From contig JAQFVV010006272.1 of NCBI GenBank assembly GCA_028023455.1, forward strand, positions 4,135,127 to 4,199,126: a DNA stretch of 64,000 nucleotides, given 5' to 3'. Position numbers and translations under genes: made by a program. Of the stretch, positions 61,031 to 64,000 are shown in pieces. The notes below the pieces were generated by a model. The model ran no database searches, was not told the origin of the DNA, and saw nothing but the letters and a program-made list of their open reading frames with translations. Origin of the DNA: Epiperipatus broadwayi. Its lineage: Eukaryota > Onychophora > Udeonychophora > Euonychophora > Peripatidae. Position 1 is the stretch's first letter; each line of letters starts with the position of its first letter.

Positions 61031-61733
61031 TTAAGCTTTTAAATAATAAAAATAAATATTTGGAATATTTTTATAGCAGATCTTATTTCTACTTTTGTAT
61101 TCAACTTTTTAAAATGTTATATCTGTGATATTGCATGATTGATTGAATAAATAATAATTTACCTTTTTTTTTTGTTATATCTAATGGACCATAAAATGAT
61201 ATCTTTTGGAAAATCCGTCTTTAATCATTAGTTGTTGATACTGATTTTTGTTGCTTTCTATTTTTTTTCATATTCTTTTTTCTTTATAAATTCTTGTTCT
61301 TTCTATTAGGTATTCTCTTGTTTTAAAGTTTTTCTGCTACCATACTTATATTTTCTATTTTCTTATTATCTGTTGTTAAGCTTTCAAAAAAAAATTTTAA
61401 ATAAATAATATTTGTTCCCTTTCATTTTGCTTCTTCATGTTTAGAATTAGATTTGTATGTTCAATTCATTGCTAAAATATTAAAAATTACTTTAAAAAGA
61501 AATTTTATCTGTAAATTTGTAATGCCATATAAAATATTAAAAGTAAAAAAAAAAATCAGTATATATTTACAATAGGCCAGTTTTGTAAATTTTTGATTTT
61601 TTTTATATGTTGAACAATTTACCAAAATTAAAACCTAAATTAAAAAAATTCAAATTGCCCATAAATAGTGATATATCTATTATTGGTATAATTTTATCTC
61701 ACTTTAGCAGAAGTGAAATCATGAAAAAATCTA
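61031..61733. other. AT-rich non-coding stretch
   Basis: No gene or recognised repeat; could include the 5' end of the hAT element. Confidence 0.45.
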
Positions 61734-62050
61734 CAGTTTAATTGATAATCGAACTTTCTGCCGTCACAACTTATTAGTTATTAATTACACTAGATATTAT
61801 CTATTTAATGAATCATATTTCGGTAGCATAATTTTCACTACATCATTCTCTCACTAATGATGTATGATCTCCAAGATACCCATTTCATGCTGAATCAGCA
61901 CTCATCAGTTGTCCCAGACCACATTCTCTAGCACAGTTTAATTGATAAGTGTCAAACTTTGTGCCCTCACAACTTTGACACAAACCACTAGATGGGAAGA
62001 ATATTAATAACATTAATTACAGTAGAGATTATCCATTTAATATTCTTTAG
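61734..62050 (+). repeat. 200-bp-spaced direct repeat enclosing a family P fragment
   Basis: CAGTTTAATTGATAA at 61734 and 61934 starts two diverged copies of about 85-115 bp (CTGCCGTCACAACTT/GTGCCCTCACAACTT, then ATTAATTACACTAGATATTA/ATTAATTACAGTAGAGATTA). Between them, 61858-61920 matches family P (ATGATCTCCAAGATACCCAT, TTTCATGCTGAATCAGCACT, CATCAGTTGTCCCAGACCA). Confidence 0.55.
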
Positions 62051-62342
62051 TTCAATTAGTGACTAATGAGAAAGAAACTGTGTTTGTTTTATGATTAACA
62101 CTCACCATGATACAAAAAAAAAGTAAGATAATTTGGAAAATAATGAATTAAACGTTATTATATTTATTAAAATAAAAAAAATTATTAAGTTTCTTATGAA
62201 GATAAATCTTTAACTGATAATAAATCAGTGGATAAAAATAGTAATTTAATTTATGACAAAGTAAACCTAAACCAGTCTAATGACTTAATTATGAAAATAT
62301 TCAAAATTTAAAGATAAATATGCAACTTTTTCTTTTTTTAAA
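62051..62342. other. AT-rich non-coding stretch
   Basis: No feature recognised between the direct repeat and the ORF1-like relic. Confidence 0.5.
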
Positions 62343-63720
62343 AAAAGTAATAATGATAAAGATTTTAAAATGATTAAATTAAATCAACAAAATATTGGTG
62401 ATATTTTTAATTTAGACAATGAAGAACAAAATCAAATGTCAAATTTAAATCAATTTAATTTAAAGGAAATAATAACTACAGAAAATTATAAAAATATAGC
62501 TCATACATTTAATTTAACAAAACCAATGTTAGTCCTAAAACCTTTACAAAAATTTAAAAATGACAAAACTCTGATTTTAGTTATAACAGATTCTTCATAT
62601 TAATGAAAATTCCCATAGATGAGTTCTATAGTTTACTAATTCAAAAAATTCTGTGGAATATGTTATGCAAAATTTTAGACCATCCAAATAATCGAAACTT
62701 AATTCTAGATTTTTATAATACAGCACAGAAAAATATTTTTCAAGAACACATTCAGTTTCTAAATGACAAAATAATTTATTAAGTGGATGCTAATAGAAAT
62801 ACTTCTGTAGAAGGTCAAATTAAAGACTGTCATATAAACTATACAGAACAAGATTTTCAATCCTTTTTAATAATGGCAAAATCTCCCAATTTAGATATAT
62901 ATTGGAAAAGAAAGCAACTGTGCATGTTTTAACAAGTAAAGCTGTATTCAACATCATATTAAAAAAAAGTACAGCTATTTTATATACATACATTACATTC
63001 TATTGACTTATCTCCTCTCATCGCCTTTAAAGGAATACCATCTCAGCATTTTTTTGCAAAGTCAGGGATCATATCATTAAGTACTGTCCTCATCACTTCT
63101 TTTAACTAATATGATCTAAAAAATATCAGAAGCCACCAATCATTCATTGCCATCTTTTATTAATTCTGTGCAACAAATATAGTCTGTAGCATCTGTAACT
63201 ATTGGTGAATCTCCAGTAATTCAAAAAGATTTAGCTAAGCAACCACTTATGGATGCAAAATTTTCTACTAAATCAGTTCTACCACCTAATAACTTATCCA
63301 ATAAGGAAAATTGTGGCAAGAGGATACATCAACTGATATAGTAATGGATGATGCTCCAGGTAACAATCATATCACATATTCTCTTCTGATGATGGAGAGG
63401 GTGAATTCAAATTGTCAAAACAAAAGAGAAATGTGCATCAAAGTGGAATAAAAACATTAATACTACTATTATCAGCAAGAAAAACTGTTCTGCTCCCAAT
63501 TTCTCATCACAAAATACTGCATCACTAATTTCTAAACATTGGATTAGAATTCATTCTAATTCACCTTGCTCTTTTAATACTGAACAACATATTTTCTTAG
63601 CAGAAGGGATAAACATATGCAAGATTTTAGCAGTAAGAAAACCTCTATAAATATATCACAAGAGAAAATTGATTTCCTCACCATGAATGAATATAGCAAA
63701 AAGTAATTAAATCTCTAATT
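62343..63720 (+). pseudogene. Probable retroelement ORF1/gag-like relic with damaged zinc knuckle
   Basis: On the plus strand a run of broken frames has more protein-like texture than the surrounding DNA. The frame 62370-62603 is N/Q-rich (MIKLNQQNIGDIFNLDNEEQ). Another from 62604 gives MKIPIDEFYSLLIQ, ILDHPNNRNLILDFYNTAQ and then VDANRNTSVEGQIKD after a stop. At 63046-63090 AFFCKVRDHIIKYCP has the C-x4-H-x4-C half of a CCHC knuckle, with the first cysteine codon lost. Near 63395-63450 SSDDGEGEF/KLSKQKRNVHQSG-like acidic and basic pieces follow, as in ORF1 proteins of animal non-LTR elements. ORF1/gag proteins bind element RNA. I cannot name the clade; a gag of another retroelement is possible. 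No reverse transcriptase follows before the window ends. Confidence 0.45.
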
Positions 63721-64000
63721 CAATTGGAACTTTAATAATAAACTTTTATAATTTACTATAGTCTAATAAAACTATGCAAAGGAACCATAAGAATATCATT
63801 GAGCTCTGTTCTTTCAATCAACTATTTATGAAATACATCAGCATCCTCTATCTTTTGAAGCCAAGCTACAAACAGTTCATGTAAGTCTAGAAATTTTACA
63901 ATGGTATTTCTTAATTATATATACATATAAAAAACAAAAAAACACAAGTTAAAAAACTTAATGCTTGTATTTATGATAACAGATAGCGTTCTACCAAAAA
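63721..64000. other. AT-rich end of window
   Basis: Nothing recognised; the ORF1-like relic may continue into it. Confidence 0.4.

Overview
The window is AT-rich animal DNA, roughly three quarters A+T by eye. I see no intact protein-coding gene, rRNA or functional tRNA. The longest open frame is 129 codons and lies antisense to a transposon relic. No frame shows spliceable structure joined to a recognisable host protein. What can be supported is a graveyard of eukaryotic mobile elements: two mariner/Tc1-type relics, a hAT (TTF-finger/DUF4371) transposase pseudogene, the C-terminus of a non-LTR retrotransposon, a Ty3-like gag, a probable retroelement ORF1/gag with a damaged zinc knuckle, three tRNA-derived SINE-like pieces and several foldback or MITE-like families. 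This mixture and the tetranucleotide GATA/GGTA arrays fit an invertebrate metazoan (mollusc, cnidarian, flatworm or arachnid would all do). The sequence alone does not fix the species.

Layout. 1-9 kb: AT-rich filler with a 595-bp terminal-inverted-repeat element (1466-2060), a headless copy of SINE family U (2215-2465) and a family S copy (7760-8000). 9-15 kb: a 73-nt hairpin, a 90-bp tandem repeat, and a nest of inverted repeats surrounding mariner relic 1. 15-24 kb: family R foldbacks, a one-sided family P foldback, mariner relic 2, a 125-bp tandem repeat, a SINE relic and two family S copies. 24.6-25.0 kb: a low-repeat block that looks like a possible conserved regulatory element. 27-30.4 kb: a U SINE with its tRNA-like head, a foldback with 17/17-bp arms and a GATA/GGTA array. 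33.7-36.6 kb: an 800-bp family P palindrome, a tRNA-Val-like SINE head and a tandem P array. 36.4-46.6 kb: two diverged copies of a multi-kilobase block, one of them followed by a broken gag on the minus strand. 47.9-50.2 kb: a block with clearly higher G+C and CpG. 52.3-52.8 kb: LINE tail abutting a family R arm. 53-59 kb: nothing recognisable. 59.2-61.0 kb: hAT relic. 61.7-63.7 kb: direct repeats carrying a P fragment, then the ORF1-like relic.

No genes here act together in a pathway. The useful content is the set of repeat families (P, R, S, U and the 1466-2060 element), named by me for this window because the same sequence recurs at separate sites. The most informative structures are the palindromic P family, the shared internal deletion of the two mariner copies, the duplicated block bracketing the gag relic, and the hAT relic, in which successive family motifs can be read across frameshifts. 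All family calls come from reading the sequence; no database search was run.
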